Shown: one piece after another, positions 54,964 through 64,000 of the stretch
How the letters are laid out: every line of letters starts with the position of its first letter
Position numbering within the stretch: the stretch's first letter is position 1
Assembly: GCF_004327355.1 (NCBI RefSeq)
Contig: NZ_QJUM01000001.1
Coordinates: 186,001-250,000 of the forward strand
DNA length: 64,000 nt
Direction: 5' to 3'
Origin: Phytopseudomonas dryadis
GTDB taxonomy: Bacteria > Pseudomonadota > Gammaproteobacteria > Pseudomonadales > Pseudomonadaceae
Translations under genes and position numbers: made by a program
The notes under the pieces: generated by a model
What the model saw: the letters and a program-made list of their open reading frames with translations, nothing else
Told to the model about the DNA's origin: nothing
Databases searched by the model: none

Positions 54964-57039
54964 TCAGCGCAGCCCCCGGGCCTGCTCGATCGCCTGCATG
55001 AAGGCATCGGCCGGTAGCGGCCGGCCGAGCAGGAAGCCCTGCAGCGAATCGCAGCCCAGGTCGGTGAGGAAGTCCTGCTGCCTGGCGGTTTCCACGCCTT
55101 CGGCGACGATGCGCAGATTCAGCGCCCGGCCCAGGGCGACGATGGCGGAGATGATCGCCGCATCGTCGCTGTCGTGTTCCAGTTCGCGGACGAAGCCACG
55201 ATCGATCTTCAGCTCGTTGGCCGGCAGGCGCTTGAGGTAGAGCAGGCTGGAATAGCCGGTGCCGAAATCGTCGATGGACAGGTCGACGCCCATGTCGGCC
55301 AGCCGCCGCAGCACCAGCATGCTGGCGTCGACGTCGCTCATGGCGGTGGTTTCGGTGATTTCCAGGGTCAGGCAATTGGCCGGCAGGGCGTGCTCGGCCA
55401 AGGCGCCGGCGACACTGCCCAGCAGGCCGGCATGGGAGAACTGCAACGCCGACAGGTTGACCGCCACGCGCCAATCGCGGTACCCGGCGGCATACCACTG
55501 CTGCATCTGTCGGCAGGCCTGGCGCAGCACCCATTCGCCGATGGCAATGATCAGTCCGCTGCGCTCGGCCAGGGGGATGAAGGTATCCGGAGCCAGCAAT
55601 CCACGCACGGGGTGCTGCCAGCGCAGCAGCGCCTCGGCACCGACCGGCCGGCCATCGAACGCATCGAACTTGGGCTGGTAATGCAGCACGAACTCTTCAT
55701 TCGCCAGGGCGGCGCGCAGGTCGTGCAGCAGTTGCAGCTGGTTATGCGCATTGGCGTTCATCGACGCCTCGAAGAAGCTGTAATCGTTCTTGCCGCTCCC
55801 CTTGGCGTGATACATTGCCGCGTCGGCATTTCTCAGCAACTCCTGCCGGTCGTCGCCATCGCCCGGATACAGGACGATGCCGACGCTGGTCGAGATTCTC
55901 AGCTCATGCTCGTCCACCTGGAAAGGCTGGCCGAGCAGCGCGACTATCTGTGCGGCGATGGTGGCCGCATCGTCGCGCTCGCCCAGTTCGGCGAGCAGGA
56001 CGAATTCATCCCCGCCTACGCGTGCCAGGGTGTCCTGGGCCCTCAGGCTGCGCCGCAGGCGCTGACCGACCTCACGCAGCAACAGGTCGCCGACATGGTG
56101 GCCGAAGGCGTCGTTGACCGGCTTGAAGCCATCCAGGTCCATGAACATCAGCGCGAAGTGCCCGCCATTGCGACGGATCTTGTGCAGGCTCTGCTCGATG
56201 CGATCCTCCAGCAGCAGGCGATTGGGCAGGCGCGTCAGGTTGTCGTGCAGGGCCAGCAAGGTCAGTTCCTGATTGGCCTCGGCCAGCGAGCTGTTGAGCA
56301 TCGCGGTCTGCGCCTCCAGGCGCGCATCGAGCACCGAGGTGAGCAAGGCAATGGCCAGCACCGCCAGGGTGACGATGATGATCAGGCTGGCCAGCCAGCC
56401 GGTGTTCAGCCCGCCGTTGGCGGCGCCACAGAAACTGCCGAGCGGAAAGTTGGCCGCCGCCATGCCGGTGTAATGCATGCCGACGATGGCCAGGCCCATG
56501 ATCACCGCCGCCCCGGCCCGCGCCGGACGCACGAAGGGCGTATGCCGGCGCAGACGGAAGGCGATCCACAGCGCGGCGGCGGAAGCGAGCACGGCAATCA
56601 CCAGCGACGCCGCGAAGAGCCACGGGTCGTAGTCGATGCCGGGTTGCATCAGCAGGGCCTGCATGCCGATGTAGTGCATCGAGCTGATGCCGGCGCCCAT
56701 CGCCAGCGCCCCGAGCAACCAGTGCCAGAACGGCATCCGCGCCTGACTGACCAGCCACAGGGCAAATCCCGAGGCGAGCATGGCGATCGCCAGGGACAAC
56801 AAGGTGATGACCAGGTCATAGCCCAGGGGAATCGGCAGGCTGAAGGCGAGCATGCCGATGAAATGCATCGACCAGATGCCGATCCCCATGGCCAGCGCGC
56901 CACCGCCGATCCACAGCGGCACCGCGGAGGCCTTGGCGGTAGCGATGCGCCCGCTCAGATCCAGCGCCGTATAGGAGGCGAGGATCGCCACGCACAGAGA
57001 AATCAGAACCAGGGAAAGGTCGTAGCTACCCGTCAGCAT
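54964..57039 (-). CDS. MHYT-GGDEF-EAL membrane c-di-GMP protein (MucR-like)
   Basis: A 691-residue protein. Seven hydrophobic helices contain three MHYT motifs (SMHFIGM, SMHYIGM, GMHYTGM), a sensor proposed to bind copper and respond to O2, CO or NO. The GGDEF domain has an intact active site (RVGGDEF) and the EAL domain is complete (AEALLRW, NLSALQF, LEITET, SIDDFGTG, LKIDRGFV, AEGVET). Both synthesis and breakdown of c-di-GMP are therefore possible. The architecture matches P. aeruginosa MucR and NbdA; the intact GGDEF favours MucR. ATG 57039 has GAGAG at good distance, whereas the longer start at 57072 does not. Confidence 0.92.
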   Translation of the reverse strand: MLTGSYDLSLVLISLCVAILASYTALDLSGRIATAKASAVPLWIGGGALAMGIGIWSMHFIGMLAFSLPIPLGYDLVITLLSLAIAMLASGFALWLVSQARMPFWHWLLGALAMGAGISSMHYIGMQALLMQPGIDYDPWLFAASLVIAVLASAAALWIAFRLRRHTPFVRPARAGAAVIMGLAIVGMHYTGMAAANFPLGSFCGAANGGLNTGWLASLIIIVTLAVLAIALLTSVLDARLEAQTAMLNSSLAEANQELTLLALHDNLTRLPNRLLLEDRIEQSLHKIRRNGGHFALMFMDLDGFKPVNDAFGHHVGDLLLREVGQRLRRSLRAQDTLARVGGDEFVLLAELGERDDAATIAAQIVALLGQPFQVDEHELRISTSVGIVLYPGDGDDRQELLRNADAAMYHAKGSGKNDYSFFEASMNANAHNQLQLLHDLRAALANEEFVLHYQPKFDAFDGRPVGAEALLRWQHPVRGLLAPDTFIPLAERSGLIIAIGEWVLRQACRQMQQWYAAGYRDWRVAVNLSALQFSHAGLLGSVAGALAEHALPANCLTLEITETTAMSDVDASMLVLRRLADMGVDLSIDDFGTGYSSLLYLKRLPANELKIDRGFVRELEHDSDDAAIISAIVALGRALNLRIVAEGVETARQQDFLTDLGCDSLQGFLLGRPLPADAFMQAIEQARGLR

Positions 57040-57250
57040 TGCAACTCTCGATAAGTAACGGCTTGTCGCCATGCACCGAGTTGCCGGATCGCCGAATCAA
57101 CAGCCACCACACGCCATATATCCGTAAGGGCACATACTCGCCTGCGTACAGGGGCATACGCATATGTCGCGACATCAAGCATGCAATTGTAGCGAAAAGG
57201 CCGCTAACTAAACAGCCATCCACATGATAGCCAGTGGCCCACTGGTCAGG

Positions 57251-58714
57251 CTATTCGTCGCCCTGGGCAAGCTCCAGCACATCCCAGCCGCCGCCCAGCG
57301 CGGCGATCAGCTGTACGCTGGCGGTCAGGCGGCTGCCAAGCAGCGTCAGGTTGCTGCGCTCGTTGTTCAAGGCCGTGGCCTGGACATTGACCACGCTGTT
57401 GTAGTCCACGGTGCCGGCGCGGTACTGGTTCTCGATCAAGCGCAACGATTCGCGGGCGGCATCCAGGGCCTGCAGCTGCACAGCGGTTTCCTGCTCCAGT
57501 ACACGCAGTTGCACCAGGTAGTCCTCGACCTCGCGGAAGCTGTCGAGCACGGCCTGGCGATATTGCGCCACGGTCTGGTCGTAGACGGCCTCGGTGCGTT
57601 CGCGCTCGGCGCTGCGCCGGCCACCATCGAACAGGGTCAGGGCCAGCTGCGGCCCCACCGACCAGAAGCGGTTGGGCAGGTTGACCCAGTCGGCGAAGCT
57701 GCTGCCCCGGTAACCGCCGGAGGCCGACAGCGTCAGGTCGGGGTACCAGGCCGCCTTGGCCACGCCGATCTCGGCGTTGGCGGCGATCACCCGGCGTTCG
57801 GCGGCGGCCACGTCCGGACGCCGCTCCAGCAGTTGCGACGGCACCATCGCCGGCACCTCGGGCAGTTCCGGCAGCTGTTCGCGGCGGGCGATGTTGACCT
57901 CGCTGGGCGGCACGCCGATCAGCACCGCGATCGCATGCTCGAGCTGGGCGCGCTGCCATTGCAGGTCGATGGCCTGGGCCTCGGTGCTGCGCAGCTGGGT
58001 CAGTGCCTGGCTGACGTCGGACTTGGGCACGATACCGGCGCGGTACTGGTTCTCGGTCAGGCGCAGGGCGCGCTGATAGGCCACCACCGTGGCATCGAGC
58101 AGGCGCTGCTGGCCATCCAGCACGCGCACCTGCAGGTAGCTCTGCACCAGTTCGGCCTGCAGGCTCAGGCGCACCGCGGCGAGATCGGCGGCGCTGGCCT
58201 CGAAACCGGCCTGGCTGGACTCCAGCGAGCGCCGCAGCTTGCCCCAGATATCCAGCTCCCACGCGGCGTTGAGGCTCAGGTCGTAGCTCTTGGAGATGCT
58301 TGCCGTATCCGAACCGCCGACACTGAAACCGTCCGAGGTACGCAGGGTGCTGTCGCCCCCGCCCTGCCCGGCCCGGCTCACGCCCGCCGTGCCGGACAGG
58401 GTCGGATAGAACGCCGCCCGGCCACCGCGCACCAGCGCCCGGGCCTGGCGATACTGGGCCTCGGCGGCAGCCAGGTTCTGGTTGGAGACATTCAGCCGGC
58501 CGACCAGGCCATTGAGCTCGCCATCGCCGTACAGCTCCCACCAGGCGCCCCGCGCCACGGCATCGGCCGGCACCGCGACCTTCCAGCCATCGGCCTGCTT
58601 GAAATGCGCCGGCGTGCTCAGGTCGGGACGCTGGTAATCGGGACCGATGGCACAGCCGGAAAGGACGAGCCCCAGCGTCAGCAGGCTGAGGACATGGCGA
58701 GAGGAATGACTCAT
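57251..58714 (-). CDS. opmB: Outer-membrane efflux lipoprotein OpmB (NodT family)
   Basis: A 487-residue TolC-like channel lipoprotein with lipobox [15 protein letters not shown] and two OEP repeats (for example [58 protein letters not shown]). It forms the outer-membrane exit of a tripartite RND pump. Its ATG overlaps the muxC stop codon by 4 bp, identifying it as the OpmB partner of MuxABC. Confidence 0.93.
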   Translation of the reverse strand: MSHSSRHVLSLLTLGLVLSGCAIGPDYQRPDLSTPAHFKQADGWKVAVPADAVARGAWWELYGDGELNGLVGRLNVSNQNLAAAEAQYRQARALVRGGRAAFYPTLSGTAGVSRAGQGGGDSTLRTSDGFSVGGSDTASISKSYDLSLNAAWELDIWGKLRRSLESSQAGFEASAADLAAVRLSLQAELVQSYLQVRVLDGQQRLLDATVVAYQRALRLTENQYRAGIVPKSDVSQALTQLRSTEAQAIDLQWQRAQLEHAIAVLIGVPPSEVNIARREQLPELPEVPAMVPSQLLERRPDVAAAERRVIAANAEIGVAKAAWYPDLTLSASGGYRGSSFADWVNLPNRFWSVGPQLALTLFDGGRRSAERERTEAVYDQTVAQYRQAVLDSFREVEDYLVQLRVLEQETAVQLQALDAARESLRLIENQYRAGTVDYNSVVNVQATALNNERSNLTLLGSRLTASVQLIAALGGGWDVLELAQGDE

Positions 58715-61700
58715 AGGGGCGTTTCCAGGGCAGCGTCGGTGCGCACGCCACGCCAGCGATTGACGCGGCGGCGCAGACGGTCGAAATAGAGATAGACCAC
58801 CGGGGTGGTGTACAGCGTGAGCAACTGGCTGAGGATCAGGCCGCCGACGATGGTGATGCCCAGCGGCTGGCGCATTTCCGAGCCTTCGGCGCTGCCGAGC
58901 ACCAGCGGCAAGGCGCCCAGCAGCGCCGCCAGGGTGGTCATCATGATCGGCCGGAAACGCAGCAGGCAGGCGCGGCGGATCGAGTCGGCCGGGCTCATGT
59001 GCTCATGGCGCTCCAGTTGCAGGGCCAGGTCGATCATCAGGATGGCGTTCTTCTTCACCACGCCGATCAGCAGGAACAGGCCGAGCAGGGAGATCAGGCT
59101 GAACTCGGTGTTGAGCAGGCGCAGGGCGAGCAAGGCCCCGACCCCGGCCGATGGCAGGGTCGAGAGAATCGTCAGCGGGTGCACGTAACTCTCGTAGAGG
59201 ATGCCGAGCACGATGTACACCACCAGCAGCGCCATGAGGATCATCCATGGCTGGTTCTGCTGGGTCTGCAGGAAGGCCGCACCGGTGCCGCCCATCACGC
59301 CCTGCACGTCCGTGGGCAGGCCCACCAGGGCCACGGCGCGGTCGATGGCGCGGGTCGCCTGGTCCAGGCTGACGCCCTCGGCCAGGGAGAAGCCGATGTT
59401 CTCCACGGCGAACTGGCCGCGGTGGCTGATGCGGTCGTCTTCCAGGCTGCGCTCCCAGTGGGCGAAGGTCGACAGCGGCACCCGGGCGCCATCGGCGGTG
59501 ATCAGCTGGATCTGCTCCAGCGCCTCGGGGCTCTGCGCATAGCGCGGGTTGATCTCCATCACCACGCTGTACTGGTTGAGGCTGTCGTAGATGGTCGACA
59601 CCTGGCGCTGGCTGAAGGCGTTGTTGAGCACGCTGGTGACCATGCTCATGTCCACGCCCAGGCGCTTGGCCGCATCGCGATCGACCACCAGGCGGATCTG
59701 CTGCGCGCCACCGGCTTCCGAAGCGTCGATATCGGTCAGCTCCGGCAGCGCCCGTAACGCCTCGCGCACCTTGGGCAGCCATCCGCGCAACGCATCCAGG
59801 TCGCCGGACAGCAGCATGAATTCGTTTTCCGAACTGCGTCCCTGGCGCCCGCCGATCTGCAGATCCTGGTCGGGCATGAGGAACATCCGTCCGCCGGGGA
59901 TCTTCGGCGCATTGGCGCGCAAACGGTCGATCACCTGCTGCGCGGAAAGTCCGCGCTCGCCGATCGGCTTCAGGCGCACGATCATCATGGCGTTGTTGAT
60001 GCCGCTGTTGCCGCCGATGAAGCCGGCCACGCTGTCCACCGCCGGGTCGGCCAGTACCGCGCGGCGATAGGCCTCCATCTTCGGCTGCATCACCTGGAAG
60101 GACAGGCCGTCATCGCCACGGATGAAGCCCATCAACTGCCCCGTGTCCTGCTGCGGCATGAAGGTCTTGGGAATGCTGACGAAGAGGAACAGGTTGAGGG
60201 CGATGGTCGCCAGCAGGCTGATCAGCATCAGCAGCGAATGGCGCAGCGCCCAGTCCAGGCTGCGCTGGTAGAAGCCCAGAACGCGCGCCTGAATGCGTGT
60301 GCCGAAGCCCTGCCAGCGGCCCGTTTCGGCCAACGGCTGCGGCGCCTCCGGCTTCAGCCAGCGCGCGCAGAGCATCGGCGTCAGGGTCAGCGACACCAGC
60401 AGGGAAATCACGATGGCCACCGCCAGGGTGATGGAGAACTCGCGGAACAGGCGCTCGACGATACCGCCCATGAACAGGATCGAGAGGAACACCGCCACCA
60501 GCGAGACGTTCATCGACAACAGGGTAAAACCGACCTCGCGGGCGCCCTTGAACGACGCCGCCAAGGGCGTTTCGCCGGCCTCGATATGCCGCGAGATGTT
60601 CTCCAGCACGACGATGGCGTCATCCACCACCAGCCCGGTGGCGATGATCAGCGCCATCAGCGACAGGTTGTTCAGGGAAAAGCCCAGCAGGTACATCACC
60701 GCGAAGGTGCCGACCAGCGACACCGGCACCGCCAGGGCCGGGATCAGCGCCGCGCGCCAGCGGCCAAGGAAGGCGAAGACCACCAGGATCACCAGGGCCA
60801 CGGCGATCAGCAGGGTGTGCTCGGCCTCCTTGAGGGTGGCGCGGATCACCGGCGAGCGATCCATGGCCACTTCCAGGTCGACGCTGGCGGGAATCACCCC
60901 GCGCAGCTCCGGCAACAACGCACGGATGCCGGCGATGGTTTCGATGATGTTCGCCCCGCTCTGGCGGTTGACCACCAGCAACACGGCCTGCTTGTCGTTG
61001 TAGAAGCCGCTGTTGTAGCGATCCTCCACGCCATCGGTGACCGTGGCCACGTCGCCCAGGCGGATCGCCGCGCCATCCTGGTAGCGCAGGATCATCGGCA
61101 CGTAATCGGCGGCCCGCTCCAGCTGGTCGCTGGCCTGCACCTGCCAGTGGCGCTGGGCATCTTCCAGCGAGCCCTTGGGCCGTTTGGCGTTGGCCGAAGC
61201 GATCGCCTGGCGCACATCGTCCAGGGCCACGCCGTACTGATCGAGCAGGCGCGGCTCCAGGGCCACCCGCACCGCGGGCAGCGAGCTGCCGCCGACCTGC
61301 ACTTCGCCGACACCACTGATCTGCGACAGCTTCTGCCCGACGATGGTCGAGGCGACGTCGTACAGCTGGCCCTTGTCGAGCACCTGCGAGGTCAGCGACA
61401 GCACCATGATCGGCGCCTGGGACGGGTTGATCTTGCGGTAGGTCGGCATGCTGCGCATGCCGCTGGGCAGCAGCTCGCGGGCGGCGTTGATTGCCGCCTG
61501 CACCTCGCGCGCCGCGGCGTTGATGTCGCGATCCAGATCGAACTCGATCATGATCCGCGTGTTGCCCTGGCTGCTGTTGCTGTTCATCTGGCTGACCCCG
61601 GCGATGGCCCCCAGGGAGCGCTCCAGCGGCGTCGCCACGGTGGCCGCCATGACCTGCGGGCTGGCGCCCGGCAGGCTGGCCTGCACGGTGATCACCGGGA

Positions 61701-61824
61701 AATCCATGTTCGGCAGCGGCGCCACCGGCAGCAGACCGAAGCTGACCCCGCCGAGCAGCATGATCGCCAGGCTCAGCAGCAGGGTCGCCACCGGACGGCG
61801 GATGAAGGGGGCGGACAGGTTCAT
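58711..61824 (-). CDS. muxC: RND efflux transporter MuxC (MdtC-like)
   Basis: A 1037-residue RND transporter with twelve transmembrane helices and two large periplasmic loops. Landmarks are the N terminus [20 protein letters not shown], the TM4 proton-relay Asp-Asp in [14 protein letters not shown], and the C-terminal [14 protein letters not shown]. It pairs with MuxB in a heteromeric pump exporting aminocoumarins, macrolides and other drugs in P. aeruginosa. The gene is complete and overlaps opmB. It is separated from muxB by 109 bp carrying an inverted repeat. Confidence 0.95.
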   Translation of the reverse strand: MNLSAPFIRRPVATLLLSLAIMLLGGVSFGLLPVAPLPNMDFPVITVQASLPGASPQVMAATVATPLERSLGAIAGVSQMNSNSSQGNTRIMIEFDLDRDINAAAREVQAAINAARELLPSGMRSMPTYRKINPSQAPIMVLSLTSQVLDKGQLYDVASTIVGQKLSQISGVGEVQVGGSSLPAVRVALEPRLLDQYGVALDDVRQAIASANAKRPKGSLEDAQRHWQVQASDQLERAADYVPMILRYQDGAAIRLGDVATVTDGVEDRYNSGFYNDKQAVLLVVNRQSGANIIETIAGIRALLPELRGVIPASVDLEVAMDRSPVIRATLKEAEHTLLIAVALVILVVFAFLGRWRAALIPALAVPVSLVGTFAVMYLLGFSLNNLSLMALIIATGLVVDDAIVVLENISRHIEAGETPLAASFKGAREVGFTLLSMNVSLVAVFLSILFMGGIVERLFREFSITLAVAIVISLLVSLTLTPMLCARWLKPEAPQPLAETGRWQGFGTRIQARVLGFYQRSLDWALRHSLLMLISLLATIALNLFLFVSIPKTFMPQQDTGQLMGFIRGDDGLSFQVMQPKMEAYRRAVLADPAVDSVAGFIGGNSGINNAMMIVRLKPIGERGLSAQQVIDRLRANAPKIPGGRMFLMPDQDLQIGGRQGRSSENEFMLLSGDLDALRGWLPKVREALRALPELTDIDASEAGGAQQIRLVVDRDAAKRLGVDMSMVTSVLNNAFSQRQVSTIYDSLNQYSVVMEINPRYAQSPEALEQIQLITADGARVPLSTFAHWERSLEDDRISHRGQFAVENIGFSLAEGVSLDQATRAIDRAVALVGLPTDVQGVMGGTGAAFLQTQQNQPWMILMALLVVYIVLGILYESYVHPLTILSTLPSAGVGALLALRLLNTEFSLISLLGLFLLIGVVKKNAILMIDLALQLERHEHMSPADSIRRACLLRFRPIMMTTLAALLGALPLVLGSAEGSEMRQPLGITIVGGLILSQLLTLYTTPVVYLYFDRLRRRVNRWRGVRTDAALETPL

Positions 61825-61848
61825 AAGGAGAAAGCCGCCATAGGCTGG

Positions 61849-61915
61849 AGGCTGGAGGCTGGACGAAAAAGCCGGAACACAGGCAGGACTGGCCTTTGCG
61901 TCCAGCCTCCAGCCT
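61849..61915. repeat. Perfect 17-bp inverted repeat between muxB and muxC
   Basis: AGGCTGGAGGCTGGACG (61849-61865) and CGTCCAGCCTCCAGCCT (61899-61915) pair perfectly around 33 bases that can form a further weaker stem. The left arm is preceded by one more GGCTGGA repeat. Confidence 0.85.
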
Positions 61916-61933
61916 CGAGCGCTCTTATCGTCT

Positions 61934-64000
61934 TCATGCCGTTGCCGCCGCGCTACGGCGGCTGAAACGCCGCGCCAACCGGTCGAAGTACAGGTAGATC
62001 ACCGGCGTGGTGAACAGCGTCAGCACCTGGCTGAGCAACAGGCCGCCGACCATCACCAGGCCCAGCGGCTGGCGCAGTTCGGCGCCGGAACCCGAGGCCA
62101 GCATCAGCGGCACGGCGCCGAACAGGGCCGCCAGGGTGGTCATCAGGATCGGCCGGAAGCGCAGCAGCGCCGCCTGGTAGATCGCCTCGGGCGGGGCCAT
62201 GCCCTGGTTGCGTTCGGCGTCCAGGGCGAAGTCGATCATCATGATGGCGTTCTTCTTGACGATACCGATCAGCAGGATGATGCCGATGATCGCGATCAGC
62301 CCCAGGTCGTTGCCGGTCAGCAGCAGCGCCAGCAGCGCACCGACACCGGCCGACGGCAGCGTCGAGAGGATGGTGATGGGGTGGATGTAGCTCTCGTAGA
62401 GCACGCCGAGGACGATGTACATGGTGACGATGGCCGCCAGGATCAGCAGCAGGGTACTCGACAGCGAGGCGCGGAAGGCTTCGGCGGCGCCCTGGAAGGT
62501 CAGTTGCACGCCGACCGGCATGCCGATCTCCTGCTGTACCCGCTCGATCACCGCCACCGCATCGCCCAGGGCGACGCCGGCGCCGAGGTTGAACGACAGG
62601 GTCGCCGCCGGGAACTGGCCGATGTGGTTGATCAGCAGGCTCGCCGCGCGCTCCTCGATGTGCGCCAGGGACGACAGCGGCACTTGCCCACCATCGGCGG
62701 TGGCGACATGGATCTGGCGCAAGGCGGCCGGGCCGATGCTGCCGCCATTGGCGCTTTCCAGCACCACGCGGTACTGGCTGGCCTGGGTGTAGATGGTGGA
62801 TATCTGCCGCTGGCCGAAGGCGTCGTACAGCGCGTCGTCGATGTCGGCCACGCTGACGCCGAGGCGCCCGGCCATGTCGCGGTCGATCTGCAGGTAGACC
62901 TGCAGGCCGCGGCTTTGCAGGTCGCTGGTCACGTCGCTGAGTTCGGGCTGCTGGTTCAGCGCATCGACCAGTTTCGGCGCCCAGGTTTCCAGCAGGGCCA
63001 GATCCGGCGATTCCAGGCTGAACTGGAACTGGGTACGGCTGACCCGATCCTCGATACTCAGGTCCTGCACCGGCTGCAGGAACAGCTCGATGCCACTGAG
63101 CCGCGCCAGCTCCGGCCGCAGCCGCTCGATCACCTGGCTGGCGGTGACGTCGCGTTCGGCATGGGGCTTGAGGTTGATCAGCATGCGTCCGCTGTTGAGC
63201 GTCGGGTTGTCGCCATCCACACCGATGTAGGACGACAGGCTGGCGACCGCCGGATCCTTGAGCACCACATCGGCCAGGCGCTGCTGGCGCTCGCTCATGG
63301 CGGTGAAGGAAATCGATTGCGGCGCCTCGGAGACGCCCTGGATCACCCCGGTGTCCTGCACCGGGAAGAAGCCCTTGGGCACGGCCATGTACAGCAGCAC
63401 GGTCAGGCCCAGGGTGGCGATGGCCACCAGCAGGGTCAGCGGCTGATGACGCAAGACCCACTGCAGGCAGATGCCATAGCGCTCGATCATGCCTTCGATG
63501 AAGGCACCGCTGGCGCGGTAGAAACGCCCCTGCTCGGCCTCCGACTCGTGCTTGAGCAGGCGCGCGCACATCATCGGCGTCAGGGTCAGGGAGATCACCA
63601 GGGAGATCAGGATCGCCACCGCCAGGGTAATGGCGAATTCGCGGAACAGGCGGCCGACCACATCGGCCATGAACAGCAGCGGGATCAGTACCGCGATCAG
63701 GGAAATGGTCAGCGAAACCAGGGTGAAGCCGATCTGCCTGGCGCCCTTGAGCGCCGCATTGAGCGGTGTCTCGCCCTCCTCCAGGTGACGGGCGATGTTC
63801 TCCAGCATGACGATGGCGTCGTCCACCACGAAGCCGGTGGCGATGGTCAGCGCCATCAGGGTCAGGTTGTTGACCGTGAACCCGGCCAGGTACATCACGC
63901 CGAAGGTGCCGATCAACGACAGCGGCACGACGATGGACGGGATCAGCGTCGCCGACAGCTTGCGCAGGAACAGGAAGGTCACCAGCACCACCAGGATGAT
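61934..64000 (-). CDS. muxB: RND efflux transporter MuxB (MdtB-like), 5' end beyond the window
   Basis: Partial: the last 688 or so residues of an RND transporter; the reading frame continues past 64000, so the N-terminal third is missing. Visible are TM4 with the Asp-Asp pair ([14 protein letters not shown]), the second periplasmic loop and the end of the transporter ([19 protein letters not shown]). It is paralogous to MuxC throughout. By context it is MuxB, with muxA expected further upstream. Its stop codon is 109 bp before muxC. Confidence 0.94.
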   Translation of the reverse strand: MILVVLVTFLFLRKLSATLIPSIVVPLSLIGTFGVMYLAGFTVNNLTLMALTIATGFVVDDAIVMLENIARHLEEGETPLNAALKGARQIGFTLVSLTISLIAVLIPLLFMADVVGRLFREFAITLAVAILISLVISLTLTPMMCARLLKHESEAEQGRFYRASGAFIEGMIERYGICLQWVLRHQPLTLLVAIATLGLTVLLYMAVPKGFFPVQDTGVIQGVSEAPQSISFTAMSERQQRLADVVLKDPAVASLSSYIGVDGDNPTLNSGRMLINLKPHAERDVTASQVIERLRPELARLSGIELFLQPVQDLSIEDRVSRTQFQFSLESPDLALLETWAPKLVDALNQQPELSDVTSDLQSRGLQVYLQIDRDMAGRLGVSVADIDDALYDAFGQRQISTIYTQASQYRVVLESANGGSIGPAALRQIHVATADGGQVPLSSLAHIEERAASLLINHIGQFPAATLSFNLGAGVALGDAVAVIERVQQEIGMPVGVQLTFQGAAEAFRASLSSTLLLILAAIVTMYIVLGVLYESYIHPITILSTLPSAGVGALLALLLTGNDLGLIAIIGIILLIGIVKKNAIMMIDFALDAERNQGMAPPEAIYQAALLRFRPILMTTLAALFGAVPLMLASGSGAELRQPLGLVMVGGLLLSQVLTLFTTPVIYLYFDRLARRFSRRSAAATA

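Overview
The window is GC-rich chromosomal DNA from a Pseudomonas species. The main evidence is the divergent gltA / sdhCDAB-sucAB-lpdG-sucCD block followed by brnQ, DUF599, MAPEG, two hotdog thioesterases and htpG, an order I know from Pseudomonas chromosomes. An hbcR / GntP transporter / bdhA / acetoacetyl-CoA synthetase / ppiC neighbourhood and a MuxBC-OpmB efflux locus support the same assignment. The species cannot be named from this sequence alone. No rRNA, tRNA, insertion sequence, prophage or CRISPR array was seen.

Layout. 0-4.5 kb (minus strand): a YkgJ-type cysteine cluster protein, a membrane histidine kinase, and its overlapping partner, a REC-DUF3369-GGDEF-like-EAL response regulator. 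4.7-10.7 kb: an exonuclease, ppnP, a DUF1289 protein, acnB with a long, strongly structured leader, and alaC. 10.7-17.1 kb: a sigma54 activator (HbcR type) and the ketone-body genes it probably controls (GntP permease, 3-hydroxybutyrate dehydrogenase, acetoacetyl-CoA synthetase), then ppiC. A canonical -24/-12 promoter and two identically built inverted repeats exactly 60 bp apart lie in front of the permease gene.

17.4-25.0 kb is the least familiar part. Seven tightly packed genes encode a THI5-like binding protein without a signal peptide, an APH-fold kinase, a two-domain rhodanese, a TonB-dependent receptor, an e(P4)-type lipoprotein acid phosphatase, a PnuC-family transporter and a GntR/UTRA repressor. 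A perfect 12-bp palindrome sits on a likely extended -10 element upstream. Together these look like a complete route for taking up a phosphorylated vitamin (thiamine type, or nicotinamide riboside type), with outer-membrane import, dephosphorylation, inner-membrane import and re-phosphorylation.

25-37.5 kb: an orphan AbrB-like gene, the large catalase katE, the ABC-F gene ybiT, a three-copy 143-bp tandem array abutting the htpG stop codon, htpG, a membrane protein, two thioesterases, a small lipoprotein, MAPEG, DUF599 and brnQ. 37.7-50.8 kb: the TCA-cycle cluster, with structured leaders before sucA and sucC, a palindromic element between sucB and lpdG, and clear sigma70 promoters for sdhC and gltA. 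50.9-53.3 kb: tusDCBE with a translationally coupled ybiB. 53.3-54.0 kb: an intergenic patch of palindromic repeats. 54.0-57.0 kb: a glutathionyl-hydroquinone reductase and an MHYT-GGDEF-EAL protein whose stop codons touch. 57.2-64.0 kb: opmB, muxC and the 3' part of muxB, which runs off the window.
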